Assembly: GCA_027391075.1 (NCBI GenBank)
Contig: DAHYHI010000071.1
Span: 191,217 to 255,216 of the forward strand
DNA from: JAJZAM01 sp027391075
Lineage (GTDB): Bacteria; Actinomycetota; Acidimicrobiia; Acidimicrobiales; Palsa-688
DNA: 64,000 bases
Direction: 5' to 3'
Position numbers and translations under genes: made by a program. Positions 33,462 to 43,369 of this stretch are shown piece by piece. The first letter of the stretch is position 1. Each line of letters opens with the position of its first letter. Below the pieces are notes generated by a model. It was not told where the DNA came from. It was given only the letters and a program-made list of their open reading frames with translations, and ran no database searches.

Positions 33462-34859
33462 TCAACTGCGATCCTCCCCTTCTTGCTCGTCGCGTTCGCC
33501 GCTCATCGGATCGACCAGCCTTTCCAGTGCTTCGAGAGGTATGTCCACCCACTCCGGCCGGTGCGCCATTTCGTAGTCGAGCTCGTAGAGGGCCTTGTCC
33601 AACTCGTAGACGGCCGTGACGTCAGGGACGGCGGCCGGGTCAGGGATCAGAGAGGCCACCCCGGCCTCGCTTCGGTAACCCGACAGGAACGCGCTCCGGT
33701 TGCGGAGCTCCCACGCGAGCGCCGCCGGGCGCAGCAGCAGGCGTTCGTGGGGTTCCCGCTCCCGCAGGGAAAATTGTGAGGCGTAATGGAACGAGCGGAG
33801 CATGCCAGAAACGTCCTTCAACGCCGAGGCCGGCGCCAGCCGCTCTGCCAGGGGACGGTCCGGCTCCCCCTCGAAGTCCAGCACGAACCACCCTTGGTCG
33901 GTGCGCATCACCTGACCCAGGTGGAGATCCCCGTGGACTCTTATTGCCGGCCCGGGACCATCCAGCGAAGCGACGCGAGCTATTAGAGGCTCGACGGCGA
34001 CGCCCAGGTCCCGTCCGAGTCTGTCGGTCGCGACGGCGAGCCGCCTCCGGATCGACGCGATCAGCCCTTCCCACGTTTCGCCAGCCTGGCCGGGGGACCC
34101 CGCAGGGAAGAGCCTGCTTAGATACTGGTGCATTTGGGCAGTCACCTGGCCGAGCCTCGCCGCCTCTGGCGCGAAGTCGCCGCCTGCCTCAGCCGGCTGG
34201 GGGCCCCCTGAGGCGTCATAGAGGCTGTAGAGGTCACGCAGCGACGCCAAAGCCAGGGCCCAACCGTCGCTTCCGCCCGCCAGGTAGGTCTGAGCGAAGG
34301 CGAAGTCGTAGGCTTCGTCGCCCCAAAGCACGACCGGCGAGGCGACGTTCGCGAAGCCGGCACCTGCGAGCGCCGATGTCACCTCGGCGTCGGGGTTGCG
34401 CCCCGGACGCAGACGTCTGAACACTTTGAGAATTAGCCGGTCATCGAAGATCACCGAGGTGTTTGACTGCTCTGCCGTTACCGGCCTGCAACGCTCGGCG
34501 CTCTCGCCGCCGCCAGAAATCACCTCCAGCAGCCTGATAGCAGCCTCGGGGTCCCCGAGTGCGTCGCACACAGCCAGGTCGCCCACGACCGAGATCACCG
34601 TCCTTGGATCCACCCCGCTGGGCTCGGAAGCTTCGCGCAGCACGAGCACCAGCTGGTAAACGTCCTCTTTGGCTTTCACGAGAACCTGCCAAAGCGATCC
34701 CAACGCCTGGGCTCCTGACAGACGCGTGGCGCTCACCAACGAAACGTCGGGCCCTTCTGAGCTCTCGCCCGAAGCGAACCACCGCTGCCCGGACAGGTAC
34801 AATCCGAGGCTGGCGACGAACCCGTCTACCCAGGACGTGCCGGCGGGGGCAGCGGCCAT
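33462..34859 (-). CDS. mak: Maltokinase (maltose 1-phosphate forming)
   Basis: 465 residues from ATG 34859, which overlaps the treS stop (ATGA); further upstream starts would sit inside treS. The aminoglycoside-phosphotransferase-like catalytic loop is RVHGDLHLGQVM near residue 310 with the Mg-binding LDFEGEPDRP. The N-terminal cap GQRWFASG matches Mak and Pep2 proteins. It phosphorylates maltose to maltose-1-phosphate, the GlgE donor. TreS and Mak are separate polypeptides here rather than the fusion found in many bacteria. Confidence 0.93.
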   Translation of the reverse strand: MAAAPAGTSWVDGFVASLGLYLSGQRWFASGESSEGPDVSLVSATRLSGAQALGSLWQVLVKAKEDVYQLVLVLREASEPSGVDPRTVISVVGDLAVCDALGDPEAAIRLLEVISGGGESAERCRPVTAEQSNTSVIFDDRLILKVFRRLRPGRNPDAEVTSALAGAGFANVASPVVLWGDEAYDFAFAQTYLAGGSDGWALALASLRDLYSLYDASGGPQPAEAGGDFAPEAARLGQVTAQMHQYLSRLFPAGSPGQAGETWEGLIASIRRRLAVATDRLGRDLGVAVEPLIARVASLDGPGPAIRVHGDLHLGQVMRTDQGWFVLDFEGEPDRPLAERLAPASALKDVSGMLRSFHYASQFSLREREPHERLLLRPAALAWELRNRSAFLSGYRSEAGVASLIPDPAAVPDVTAVYELDKALYELDYEMAHRPEWVDIPLEALERLVDPMSGERDEQEGEDRS

Positions 34860-36604
34860 CAGATTCCCTCGGGGTTGTCCGCCAGCCCGAACCAGTAAAA
34901 GCCGTAAGGCGGCAGGGTCACGAAATAGGACTCCTCTCCTATTCGGGGGAAAGGCACCCTGCCCATCAGCTCGACAGGCGTCCGACCCGCCCAGCGCTGT
35001 AAAGGCAGCTCGGCGGGCTGGGCAAGCTTGGACAGGTTGCACACGCACAGCACTACGTCTTGCTCTACCCGTCGCGCCGGGAGCTCAAAACGGTTTTCGC
35101 CAGCAGTGAGCACCGTCACCTCCTCGGATGCAGGGTCAGCCGTTCCGCCGGGCAAGCCGATAGGCACAGGGTCGAGCGTGCGCACGTATGCGAGGACCGA
35201 AGGGTTGTCGGCGCTTATGACGTCGAAGGAGCCCGTACCGAAGACAGGGTGTTGGCGGCGAACTTCTAGCATGCGCTTCATCCAGTGCAAGAACGAACTT
35301 TGGTTGCGCATTCCCGCCTCGACGTTCACAGCCTGATACCCATAGACAGGGTCCATCAACGGAGGAAGGTACAGCTGGGCGAAGTCCGCCGTGCTGAAAC
35401 CGCCGTTACGGTCCGGCGACCACTGCATCGGGGTCCGCACGCCGTCCCGGTCGCCGAGATAGATGTTGTCCCCCATGGAGATCTCGTCGCCGTAGTAGAG
35501 GATGGGAGAGCCGGGGAAAGAAAACAGCAGGGCGTGGAGAAGCTCGGCTACCCGCCTGTCGTTGTCCACAAGCGGCGCGAGGCGACGGCCTATGCCTATG
35601 TTTCGTTTCATGCGGGGGTCCTTGGCGTACTCGGCCCACATGTAGTCGCGTTCCTCGTCTGAGACCATCTCCAATGTCAGCTCGTCGTGGTTACGCAGGA
35701 AGATCCCCCACTGACACCCGGACGGTATCTCAGGGGTGCGGGCGAGGATCTCCGTTATCGGGTAGCGCTGCTCGCGCCGAACGGCCATGAACATCCGCGG
35801 CATGACAGGGAAGTGGAAGCACATTTGGCATTCGTCTCCGTCCCCGAAGTATGCGACGACATCTTCAGGCCACTGGTTCGCCTCGGCTAGCAGGAGACGG
35901 CCGGGGTACAAAGCGTCTACTTCTTTACGCAGGCGACGGAGGTACTCGTGGGTTTCGGGAAGGTTCTCGCAGTTGGTGCCGTCCCGTTCGAACAGGTAAG
36001 GCACCGCGTCGAGGCGGAATCCGTCCAAGCCAATGTCAAGCCAGTACCGACAGACGTCTATCATCGTGTCGGCGACTTCGGGATTGTCGTAGTTAAGGTC
36101 CGGCTGATGGTGGAAGAACCGGTGCCAGTAGAATTGGCCGCGCTGAGGGTCGAGAGTCCAGTTGGATTTCTCCGTGTCCACGAAGATGATCCTGGCGTCG
36201 CGGTACTCCTCGTCGTTGTCCCGCCACACGTACCAGTCCGACTTGGCGTTGTTGGTGCTGCGGCGGGACTCCTGGAACCAAGGGTGCTGGTCGGACGTGT
36301 GGTTCATGACCAGGTCGGCGATTATCCGGATCCCCCGGCGGTGCGCCTCCTCTACGAGCTCCACGGCGTCCGCCAAGTCCCCGTACTCGGGGAGGATCGT
36401 CCAGAAGTCGCTTATGTCGTAGCCGCCGTCACGAAGAGGGGACTGGTAGAAAGGAAGGAGCCACAGGCAGTCCACGCCGAGCCACTGCAGGTAGTCGAGC
36501 TTGGAAGTCAGCCCGGCGAGGTCGCCCGTTCCGTCGCCGTTGGCGTCGTAGAACCCGCGAACCAACACCTCGTAGAATACTGCGTTTTGGTACCAGTTGC
36601 TCAC
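34859..36604 (-). CDS. treS: Trehalose synthase (maltose alpha-D-glucosyltransferase)
   Basis: 581 residues, GTG start overlapping the glgE stop. GH13 family with YEVLVRGFYDANGDGTGDL at the N-terminus, nucleophile Asp in DGFRLDAVPYL, acid-base Glu in LLAEANQWPED and third Asp in FLRNHDELTLE. It interconverts trehalose and maltose. Length matches stand-alone TreS. Adjacent mak and glgE indicate that trehalose is channelled via maltose and maltose-1-phosphate into alpha-glucan. Confidence 0.96.
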   Translation of the reverse strand: MSNWYQNAVFYEVLVRGFYDANGDGTGDLAGLTSKLDYLQWLGVDCLWLLPFYQSPLRDGGYDISDFWTILPEYGDLADAVELVEEAHRRGIRIIADLVMNHTSDQHPWFQESRRSTNNAKSDWYVWRDNDEEYRDARIIFVDTEKSNWTLDPQRGQFYWHRFFHHQPDLNYDNPEVADTMIDVCRYWLDIGLDGFRLDAVPYLFERDGTNCENLPETHEYLRRLRKEVDALYPGRLLLAEANQWPEDVVAYFGDGDECQMCFHFPVMPRMFMAVRREQRYPITEILARTPEIPSGCQWGIFLRNHDELTLEMVSDEERDYMWAEYAKDPRMKRNIGIGRRLAPLVDNDRRVAELLHALLFSFPGSPILYYGDEISMGDNIYLGDRDGVRTPMQWSPDRNGGFSTADFAQLYLPPLMDPVYGYQAVNVEAGMRNQSSFLHWMKRMLEVRRQHPVFGTGSFDVISADNPSVLAYVRTLDPVPIGLPGGTADPASEEVTVLTAGENRFELPARRVEQDVVLCVCNLSKLAQPAELPLQRWAGRTPVELMGRVPFPRIGEESYFVTLPPYGFYWFGLADNPEGI

Positions 36605-38394
36605 GGCGCAACCTTCGCTGTCTCGACGGCGAAGATGTGAGCCGTCCGCGTCGCCGGGTCGAGCCGCACGTAGGGTTCCGGTCCAGGCCAGACGAAGACC
36701 TCTCCGCTCAGCAGATCGGTGACTCGCAGGGGCCAGGCGGCGCCGGCACCCAGAGCACCTGGGTCGATCTCAAGGAGGGCTTCTTGGGCTGAGTCAGGGT
36801 CGAGGTTCACGACGCACAGGACCATGTCGGCGCCGTCGTCGCTCGTCTTGGAGTAGGCGATCACCGAATCGTTGCTCGTAGACCAAAAACGTACACTCCG
36901 GAGGCGTTGCAAAGCGGGGTGGGCACGCCGGATGGAGTTGACCTTCGATATGAGCGGATAGAGGCTGCCGGGCGCGTGGTAGTCACGGACCTTGACCTGA
37001 TACTTCTCCGAGTCGAGGTACTCCTCGTTGGTGTCAGACGCAGGCTGGTTCTCGTAGAGCTCGTAGCCCGAGTAGATGCCATAAGAAGGCGACAAGGTTG
37101 CCGCCAGAACGAACCTGAGGGCGAAAGCGCTAGGCGGACCGTTGCGGAGTGGGCCTGAGAGGATGTCGGGCGTGTTGGGCCAGAAGTTCGGGCGCATGTA
37201 GTCCGCCTTCGGCCCGTGAGCGAGCTCCTCCATGTAAGCCCAGATACCGTCCGGGCCGTGCTGGGTGGTCCGCCACGTGAAGTAGGTATAGCTCTGGCTG
37301 AACCCGGCCTCAGCCAGGCGTGCCATCACGTGGGGCCGGGTGAACGCTTCGGCGAGGAAGATCACGTCGGGGTGTTTGGAGCGGACAGCGTCTATGACCC
37401 ACTCCCAAAAGGCGACGGGCTTGGTGTGGGGGTTGTCAACCCGGAAGATCTTCACGCCGAATGAGATCCAGTGCTCGAAGATATCCCGGCAGGCCTTCCA
37501 CAGGGCCACCCGGTCAGCCTCACGCTCAGGCCAGAAGTTGATCGGGTAGATGTCCTGGTAGATCTTAGGAGGATTCTCGGCGCAGGCGATCGTCCCGTCT
37601 GGGCGGTGGTGGAACCACTCTGGGTGCTCGGACACCCACGGATGGTCCGGTGAGCACTGGAGGGCGTAGTCGAGAGCCAACTCCATGCCATTCGCAGCGA
37701 GCACATCGACGAGGCGTCTAAGGTCGGCTTCATCTCCCAACTCCGGATGGATGGCAGTGTGACCTCCCTCCGCCGAGCCGATAGCCCAAGGGCTTCCAGG
37801 GTCGCCTGGGCCTGCGGTGAGAGTATTGTTGGGGCCTTTGCGGAACGTTCGGCCGATCGGGTGGATCGGCGGTAGGTACACCACGTCGAAACCGAGCCCG
37901 GCGAGATCTCCGACACGTGCGGTCACGCCGGCCAGTCCACCGACGGAACGGGGGAACTGCTCGTACCACGCGCCGAAAAGAGCCCGCGGTCTGTCCACCC
38001 ACAGAGGCGCCGGGTCCGAAGAGGTGAGATCTACCGCGGTTTCGGCGTCCAGTTCGGCGCCGTAGGAGCCGAACCTAACCGTCCAGCCATCGACGACGAT
38101 GCGGTGCGGACCGACCTGCTCGGCGACGAGGCTCGCCTCCCACTCGTCATTGCCGAGCGGGACAAGAGGGGACTCCGCCACAAGCGACAGCTGCGCAGGC
38201 CTGCCCTTGGAACGTGCGCTTTCCAAGAAAAGCCTGGCCCGACCGGCTATCGGATCGTGCCCGTCGCGGAACATGACAACGCTTACCTTGATTGTCTCGC
38301 CCACGACGCTTTTCGCCGGCTGCAACCCCGAAGGCGTCCGAGGTCTCACGCCGTCGAGTACGAGTCGCCCCGTCACCGGTTTGACCCCCGGCAC
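36601..38394 (-). CDS. glgE: Alpha-1,4-glucan:maltose-1-phosphate maltosyltransferase
   Basis: 597 residues. GH13_3 type, with the N-terminal beta domain (ETIKVSVVMFRDGHDPIAGR), YLPPIHPIGRTFRKGPNN, nucleophile Asp in KIFRVDNPHTKP near residue 318, and Glu in VIFLAEAFTRPHVM. It extends alpha-1,4-glucan using maltose-1-phosphate. It is the first gene of glgE-treS-mak-glgB with 3-4-bp overlaps. The 131-bp divergent gap to glgP probably holds both promoters; no clear operator seen. Confidence 0.95.
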   Translation of the reverse strand: MPGVKPVTGRLVLDGVRPRTPSGLQPAKSVVGETIKVSVVMFRDGHDPIAGRARLFLESARSKGRPAQLSLVAESPLVPLGNDEWEASLVAEQVGPHRIVVDGWTVRFGSYGAELDAETAVDLTSSDPAPLWVDRPRALFGAWYEQFPRSVGGLAGVTARVGDLAGLGFDVVYLPPIHPIGRTFRKGPNNTLTAGPGDPGSPWAIGSAEGGHTAIHPELGDEADLRRLVDVLAANGMELALDYALQCSPDHPWVSEHPEWFHHRPDGTIACAENPPKIYQDIYPINFWPEREADRVALWKACRDIFEHWISFGVKIFRVDNPHTKPVAFWEWVIDAVRSKHPDVIFLAEAFTRPHVMARLAEAGFSQSYTYFTWRTTQHGPDGIWAYMEELAHGPKADYMRPNFWPNTPDILSGPLRNGPPSAFALRFVLAATLSPSYGIYSGYELYENQPASDTNEEYLDSEKYQVKVRDYHAPGSLYPLISKVNSIRRAHPALQRLRSVRFWSTSNDSVIAYSKTSDDGADMVLCVVNLDPDSAQEALLEIDPGALGAGAAWPLRVTDLLSGEVFVWPGPEPYVRLDPATRTAHIFAVETAKVAP

Positions 38395-38525
38395 GAAGCG
38401 CTGCTAGACGAGCTTGCCGCCTGGTGTTCCCCTCTCACGACCCCACGCTACCAGCCTGAGTGGGACGCTGACCGCTTCAGCGACCGCCAGGCCGGCGAGA
38501 CGGCCCCGCCCGGCGCGATAGCGTA

Positions 38526-41051
38526 ATGTCCATGAAAGCGTTTCGCAGCTTCGCCGTACGAGCCAGACTTCCCGAGACGCTGGCTCCGCTCCGGGAGATC
38601 GCCTGCAACTTGCGCTGGTCATGGGACACCCGTACCCAGGATCTGTTTCGTTGGATCGACCCCGAAGTGTGGGATACAAGCACGCACGACCCGATCAGGC
38701 TGCTCAACTTGGTCAGCCGGGACCGCCTGGAGCACCTGGCAAGCGATCCGACTTTCACGGCCTTCCTCTCCGAACGCTACGACGAACTGACCAGGTATCT
38801 CGAAGCGCCGAAGTGGTTCCAGCAGCGCGACGGGCACCACCTGAGCTGCGTCGCATACTTCTCCCCCGAGTTCGGCATCGCGGAGGCTCTTCCCCAGTAT
38901 TCGGGGGGCCTCGGAATCCTAGCCGGCGACCACCTAAAGGCCGCTAGTACCCTCGGGGTTCCGATCATCGGAGTCGGCCTGATGTACCGCTCTGGGTATT
39001 TCCGTCAGCACCTGGACCAAAGCGGGTGGCAGCAGGAGCGTTTCCCGATCCTCGACCCACACGCGATGGCCACAGAGCTGGTGGATGATCTGACCGTGTC
39101 GGTCGACATGGCCGGCGAAAGCGTGTCGGCGCGGGTATGGCTGGTCCAGGTCGGCCGGGTGAAGCTGTACCTGCTCGACTCCGACACCGAGCCCAACAGC
39201 GACGAGAGCCGCAAGATCACTGACCGTCTCTACGGGGGTGGGATAGAGCACAGGCTTCGCCAGGAGATTCTCCTTGGCATCGGCGGAGTGAGAGCCCTCG
39301 GGGCGCTCGGCTTGGAACCCGAAGTGTGTCACACCAACGAAGGCCACGCCGGCTTCCTCGGCTTGGAACGGGTGCGCCAGCTTGTCACCAGGCGCGGTTT
39401 GTCCTTCGACGAGGCGGTGGAAGCTGTCAGAGCTGGCACGGTGTTCACGACCCACACTCCTGTCCCAGCGGGCATAGACCGCTTCCCCCGCGAGCTGATG
39501 GAGCGCTACTTCTCCGGCTTGGCGGACGAGTGTGGAATCTCCTTCGACAAGCTGATGTCCGTTGGGCACTTCCCGGGCGAGGACTCCTTCGAGCCTTTCA
39601 ACATGGCCGTGATGGGCTTGCGACTGGCTGCTAGGTCCAACGGGGTTGCGAAGCTGCACGGTCAGACAAGCAGGGAGATGTTCCAGGGGCTGTGGCCGTC
39701 TGTGGACACCGAGGATGTGCCGATCGGCTCGGTGACCAACGGCGTTCACGGCAGGACCTGGGTGTCGGCGGCCATGGACGACCTGTACTGCAAGTACGTC
39801 TCGCCGGCGTGGAACGACGCCGGCCCCGACGAGTGGGCGAGAATTTCCAATGCCCGCGACGACGAAGTGTGGCGGGCCAGAGACCAAGGCCGAGAGGCCC
39901 TCATCGACTTCGTAAGGGACCGACAACGCCGAGCCCTGCGCGCCAGCGGCGTGCCCGTAGCCGAGCAGGCCTGGGTCGAGGAGCTGCTCGACTCCCGTTT
40001 CTTGACGATCGGCTTCGCCCGTCGTTTCGCCACCTACAAGCGGGCTACGTTGCTCCTCTCCCAGCCGGAGCGGCTCAAGGCGTTGCTTCTCGACGACCGC
40101 AGACCGATTCAGCTGGTGTTCTCCGGCAAAGCTCACCCCGCAGACGACCTCGGCAAGCAGATGATCGCTGAAATCATCCGTTTCGCGAGCGACCCGGTCG
40201 TCCGCCAGAGGATCGCGTTCGTCGCTGACTACGACATAGCCGTGGCGAGGATGATGTTACAGGGCAGCGACGTGTGGCTCAACACTCCCCGACGGCCGAT
40301 GGAGGCCAGCGGCACGTCCGGCGAGAAGGCGGCCCTAAACGGAGTGCTGAACCTTTCGATCCTCGACGGGTGGTGGGACGAGATGTTCGACCCCCGCAAC
40401 GGGTGGGCTATCCCGTCGGCCGAGACTCTAGAAGACACCGACCAGAGGGACAGGGTCGAAGCCGACCACCTTTTCTCGATCATCGAGCGGGAGATTATCC
40501 CGGCTTTCTACGAGCGCTCCACGCAACGACACTCTCGCGAGTGGGTGGCGAAGATAAAGACCTCTGTAGCTACTCTCGCCCCGAAGGTGATGGCCTCCCG
40601 GATGGTGCGCGAGTACGTCGAGGATTACTACGAGCCGTCCGCCGCGCACGCGACCCGCCTCGCAGCGGACGCTTACAGGGGAGCTAAGGACGTTGCCGCG
40701 TGGAAGCAGCGGGTAACGGAGGCATGGCCGCAGGTTAAGGTCCTCGACGTCGACGACGGGGGTAACGTCGTCGACGTCGACCTCGGCGAGCCGCGCAACG
40801 TTTCGGTTCAGGTCGAGCTGGGAGACCTCGAACCCTCCGACGTCAAGGTGCAGATCCTGCACGGCCCAGTCGGCGCTGGCGGGGAGATGAAGTCCACTTC
40901 GGTCGTCGACCTGCTCAGGGCGGACGGCGGCCGCTACGAAGGCTGCTTCATCTGCGACCGCTCGGGCCTGCACGGCTACACAGTCAGGGTCGTCCCCAAC
41001 CACGAAGGGCTCGCAGATCCATTCGAGCTCGGCTGCGTCACCTGGGGCTGA
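38526..41051 (+). CDS. glgP: Alpha-glucan phosphorylase
   Basis: 841 residues, ATG start. GT35 family of the actinobacterial alpha-glucan phosphorylase type, beginning LPETLAPLREIACNLRWSWD with a DUF3417-like N-terminal extension. Catalytic segments YFSPEFGIAEALPQYSGGLG, CHTNEGHAGF, and the PLP region with Lys in EASGTSGEKAALNG, which runs into LSILDGWWDE. It degrades alpha-glucan to glucose-1-phosphate. Divergent from glgE, so synthesis and breakdown genes share a control region. Its 3' end overlaps meaB by 14 bp. Confidence 0.95.
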   Translation: MSMKAFRSFAVRARLPETLAPLREIACNLRWSWDTRTQDLFRWIDPEVWDTSTHDPIRLLNLVSRDRLEHLASDPTFTAFLSERYDELTRYLEAPKWFQQRDGHHLSCVAYFSPEFGIAEALPQYSGGLGILAGDHLKAASTLGVPIIGVGLMYRSGYFRQHLDQSGWQQERFPILDPHAMATELVDDLTVSVDMAGESVSARVWLVQVGRVKLYLLDSDTEPNSDESRKITDRLYGGGIEHRLRQEILLGIGGVRALGALGLEPEVCHTNEGHAGFLGLERVRQLVTRRGLSFDEAVEAVRAGTVFTTHTPVPAGIDRFPRELMERYFSGLADECGISFDKLMSVGHFPGEDSFEPFNMAVMGLRLAARSNGVAKLHGQTSREMFQGLWPSVDTEDVPIGSVTNGVHGRTWVSAAMDDLYCKYVSPAWNDAGPDEWARISNARDDEVWRARDQGREALIDFVRDRQRRALRASGVPVAEQAWVEELLDSRFLTIGFARRFATYKRATLLLSQPERLKALLLDDRRPIQLVFSGKAHPADDLGKQMIAEIIRFASDPVVRQRIAFVADYDIAVARMMLQGSDVWLNTPRRPMEASGTSGEKAALNGVLNLSILDGWWDEMFDPRNGWAIPSAETLEDTDQRDRVEADHLFSIIEREIIPAFYERSTQRHSREWVAKIKTSVATLAPKVMASRMVREYVEDYYEPSAAHATRLAADAYRGAKDVAAWKQRVTEAWPQVKVLDVDDGGNVVDVDLGEPRNVSVQVELGDLEPSDVKVQILHGPVGAGGEMKSTSVVDLLRADGGRYEGCFICDRSGLHGYTVRVVPNHEGLADPFELGCVTWG

Positions 41052-42093
41052 CCCCCAAGGCGGCTCTCAGTGCTGCCGCCGCTTCGTACGAGTCAATCTC
41101 GCGCCGTGCCAGGGCAGCCTCTATGCGCGTGTAGCCTTCACCAAGCTCGTTTGCTTCTATCTCGGACACTATTTGCGCTAGGAGCACAGAACGGGCTTCT
41201 TCGAGCATCCGCCGGCGGCGGCGAGTTTCGAGCTCGCCGGTCTCCTCCAGATGTCGACGGTGCGCTTCGATGACCTCCCATAGCTCGCGGATCCCTTCGC
41301 CCGCCGGCGAAGCCGCCGCCGTGGCGAGCACCGGAGGCCTCCACGCCGTTACGTCCCTAGCGGCGGCCGCCCGTGCGTGCCGGCTGGACAACGCCCCGGC
41401 TGAAAGGTCCAGCATCGACTCCAAGTCCCGCCTGGTCTGTTCGGCGCCGGGACGGTCCGCCTTGTTCACGACGAACACGTCCGCGACTTCGAGGAGGCCT
41501 GCTTTCGCCGCCTGTACGGAGTCACCCCAACCGGGGTTCACCACGACGACTGTCGTGTCGGCTGCCGCTGCAACCGCCACCTCTACCTGCCCGACGCCGA
41601 CCGTTTCGACGAGGATCGTCGGGTACCCGCAGGCAGCGAGGACCCTTACCGCCTCCGGCGCGGCGAGGGCGAGGCCACCTAGATGGCCTCTAGTCGCCAT
41701 TGAGCGGATGAAGACCCCGTCGTCGGTCGCGTGACCTGACATCCTTATTCTGTCCCCTAGTATCGCCCCGCCCGAGTACGGCGAGCTCGGGTCTACAGCG
41801 AGCACCCCGACCTTGGACCCTTCCGACCTGATCACCCCGATCAGCTTGTCGGTCAGGGTCGACTTTCCGGCGCCGGGCGCCCCCGTGATACCAACCACGT
41901 GGCGGGCGGAGCCGCCGGCGAAGACGAGCCGGCTGACCCGGCGAGCAGCGGGGCCAGAGCGCTCGACTAGCGAAAGCAGCCTTCCCAAAGCGGCGCGATC
42001 ACCACTCCTGGCCGCCTCGAACAACGTGGCCGGATCTCTGCGCCCTGCCTCGACGGTGGGGATAGTGGCGGTTTCACGCTCATAGGGTTTCAT
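41038..42093 (-). CDS. meaB: MeaB/ArgK-type GTPase for methylmalonyl-CoA mutase
   Basis: 351 residues from ATG 42093 (MKPYERETATIP). An upstream extension of the frame enters the divergent peptidase gene and is unlikely. G1 motif GITGAPGAGKSTLTDKLIG, then VLAVDPSSPYSGGAILGDR, the switch region ETVGVGQVEVAV, and NKAD. This is the SIMIBI G3E chaperone that loads and protects adenosylcobalamin in methylmalonyl-CoA mutase. The mutase genes themselves are not in the window. Confidence 0.93.
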   Translation of the reverse strand: MKPYERETATIPTVEAGRRDPATLFEAARSGDRAALGRLLSLVERSGPAARRVSRLVFAGGSARHVVGITGAPGAGKSTLTDKLIGVIRSEGSKVGVLAVDPSSPYSGGAILGDRIRMSGHATDDGVFIRSMATRGHLGGLALAAPEAVRVLAACGYPTILVETVGVGQVEVAVAAAADTTVVVVNPGWGDSVQAAKAGLLEVADVFVVNKADRPGAEQTRRDLESMLDLSAGALSSRHARAAAARDVTAWRPPVLATAAASPAGEGIRELWEVIEAHRRHLEETGELETRRRRRMLEEARSVLLAQIVSEIEANELGEGYTRIEAALARREIDSYEAAAALRAALGVSPR

Positions 42094-42152
42094 GTCCCGA
42101 TAAGTATGTCCCGCCGACCCGGGCGCCCCGCCAGTCGTCGTAGGCTCGTGCC

Positions 42153-43328
42153 GTGACCTACAGCGCAGGATCCTCCCTCGTCGACGTCGAACGCCTCTTG
42201 GAGCTGACCAAGGAGATGGTTTCGGTTGACACCCGCAACCCACCGGGGAACGAAACGCCCATCGAAGGAGTGGTCCGCTCCGCTCTGCAACATTGGGATC
42301 CGCGCTGGACCAGGATCGAGCCCTCGCCGGGAAGGTTGTCGCTCGTGGCAGAGATCCCACACCCCGACGGTCCCGATCCTTCGAGGAGGACTCTCATCGT
42401 CAACGGCCACCTCGACGTGGTACCGGTCAACGCCCCGGCGTGGAGCGGCGACCCTTTCAGCCCCAGAGTGCTCGACGGCAAGCTCTTCGGGCGAGGTTCC
42501 GCCGACATGAAAGGGGGTATAGCCGCCGCTATCACGGCCTTAGACACGCTTGAGCGGTCCGGGGGTGTGCCTGGTGCGAACATAGTCTTCCATCTCGTCG
42601 CCGACGAAGAGCGTGGCGGAGCCCTCGGCACGAACGTCCTCCTCGACATGGGACTTATAGCCGGCGACGCCTGCCTGATCCCCGAGCCGACCGACCTTGC
42701 CGTGTGCGTCGCAGAGCGCGGCCTGCTCCAAGGGAGGGTCGTCGTGGCGGGTAAGCCGGCGCACGGAAGCCGCCCCCGGGAAGGCGTTTCGGCGATCGAG
42801 CACGCTGCGCGCGTGGTGCTTGCTCTGCACGGAGCCGACTTCGGCGGCCCCGAGCACCCCCTGCTCGGCGCGCCCAGCGCCAACGTCGGGATCATAAACG
42901 GAGGCAGTGCTTTCAACACTGTCGCAGAAAGCTGCGTAGTCGGAGTCGACCGCCGACTTCTTCCAGGCGCCACCGTTTCGTCCGCCACAGAGGAGATCAT
43001 CGCCAGGATCGACGGGGCAGCAGCGGACGGCCTCAGCTACACCTTCGAGGTGGACACCTTCGGCGAGGCGAGCGAGATGCCCTCCAACGACCCTTTCGCG
43101 TCGATGGTTCGTTCGTGCGTCGCGTCGGTCACCGGGTGGGACCCCGACGTCATCGGCATGACGTTCACGACCGACGCCAGGTTCGTCAGGAACCAGGCCA
43201 AGATGCCGGCGGTGGTGTGCGGGCCAGGAGCGATAGACCAGGCGCACGGCGACGACGAGTACGTGACCGTCGAGCGCCTAGCGCAAGCGTGCGAGGCCTT
43301 CGCCAGGCTTTACGCCCAGTTCCGCTGA
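42153..43328 (+). CDS. M20-family metallopeptidase (ArgE/DapE-like)
   Basis: 391 residues, GTG start. Zinc ligands and catalytic residues are in VNGHLDVVPVN, GRGSADMKGGIA, and ADEERGGALG. A dimerisation (lid) domain interrupts the catalytic domain, and the final His is in DQAHGDDEYV. Family members deacylate or hydrolyse N-acyl amino acids, for example N-acetylornithine or N-succinyl-diaminopimelate. The substrate is not identifiable: no arg or dap genes are adjacent. It is divergent from meaB. Confidence 0.9.
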   Translation: MTYSAGSSLVDVERLLELTKEMVSVDTRNPPGNETPIEGVVRSALQHWDPRWTRIEPSPGRLSLVAEIPHPDGPDPSRRTLIVNGHLDVVPVNAPAWSGDPFSPRVLDGKLFGRGSADMKGGIAAAITALDTLERSGGVPGANIVFHLVADEERGGALGTNVLLDMGLIAGDACLIPEPTDLAVCVAERGLLQGRVVVAGKPAHGSRPREGVSAIEHAARVVLALHGADFGGPEHPLLGAPSANVGIINGGSAFNTVAESCVVGVDRRLLPGATVSSATEEIIARIDGAAADGLSYTFEVDTFGEASEMPSNDPFASMVRSCVASVTGWDPDVIGMTFTTDARFVRNQAKMPAVVCGPGAIDQAHGDDEYVTVERLAQACEAFARLYAQFR

Positions 43329-43369
43329 AACCTCCCGGCGTCCCGGCCATGCTACGGGCGAAGCCCCGC

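Noticed and set aside
38934..40136. A 400-codon minus-strand open frame
   Set aside because: Lies wholly antisense to glgP, has no recognisable domain, and is explained by high GC in the opposite strand's third positions.
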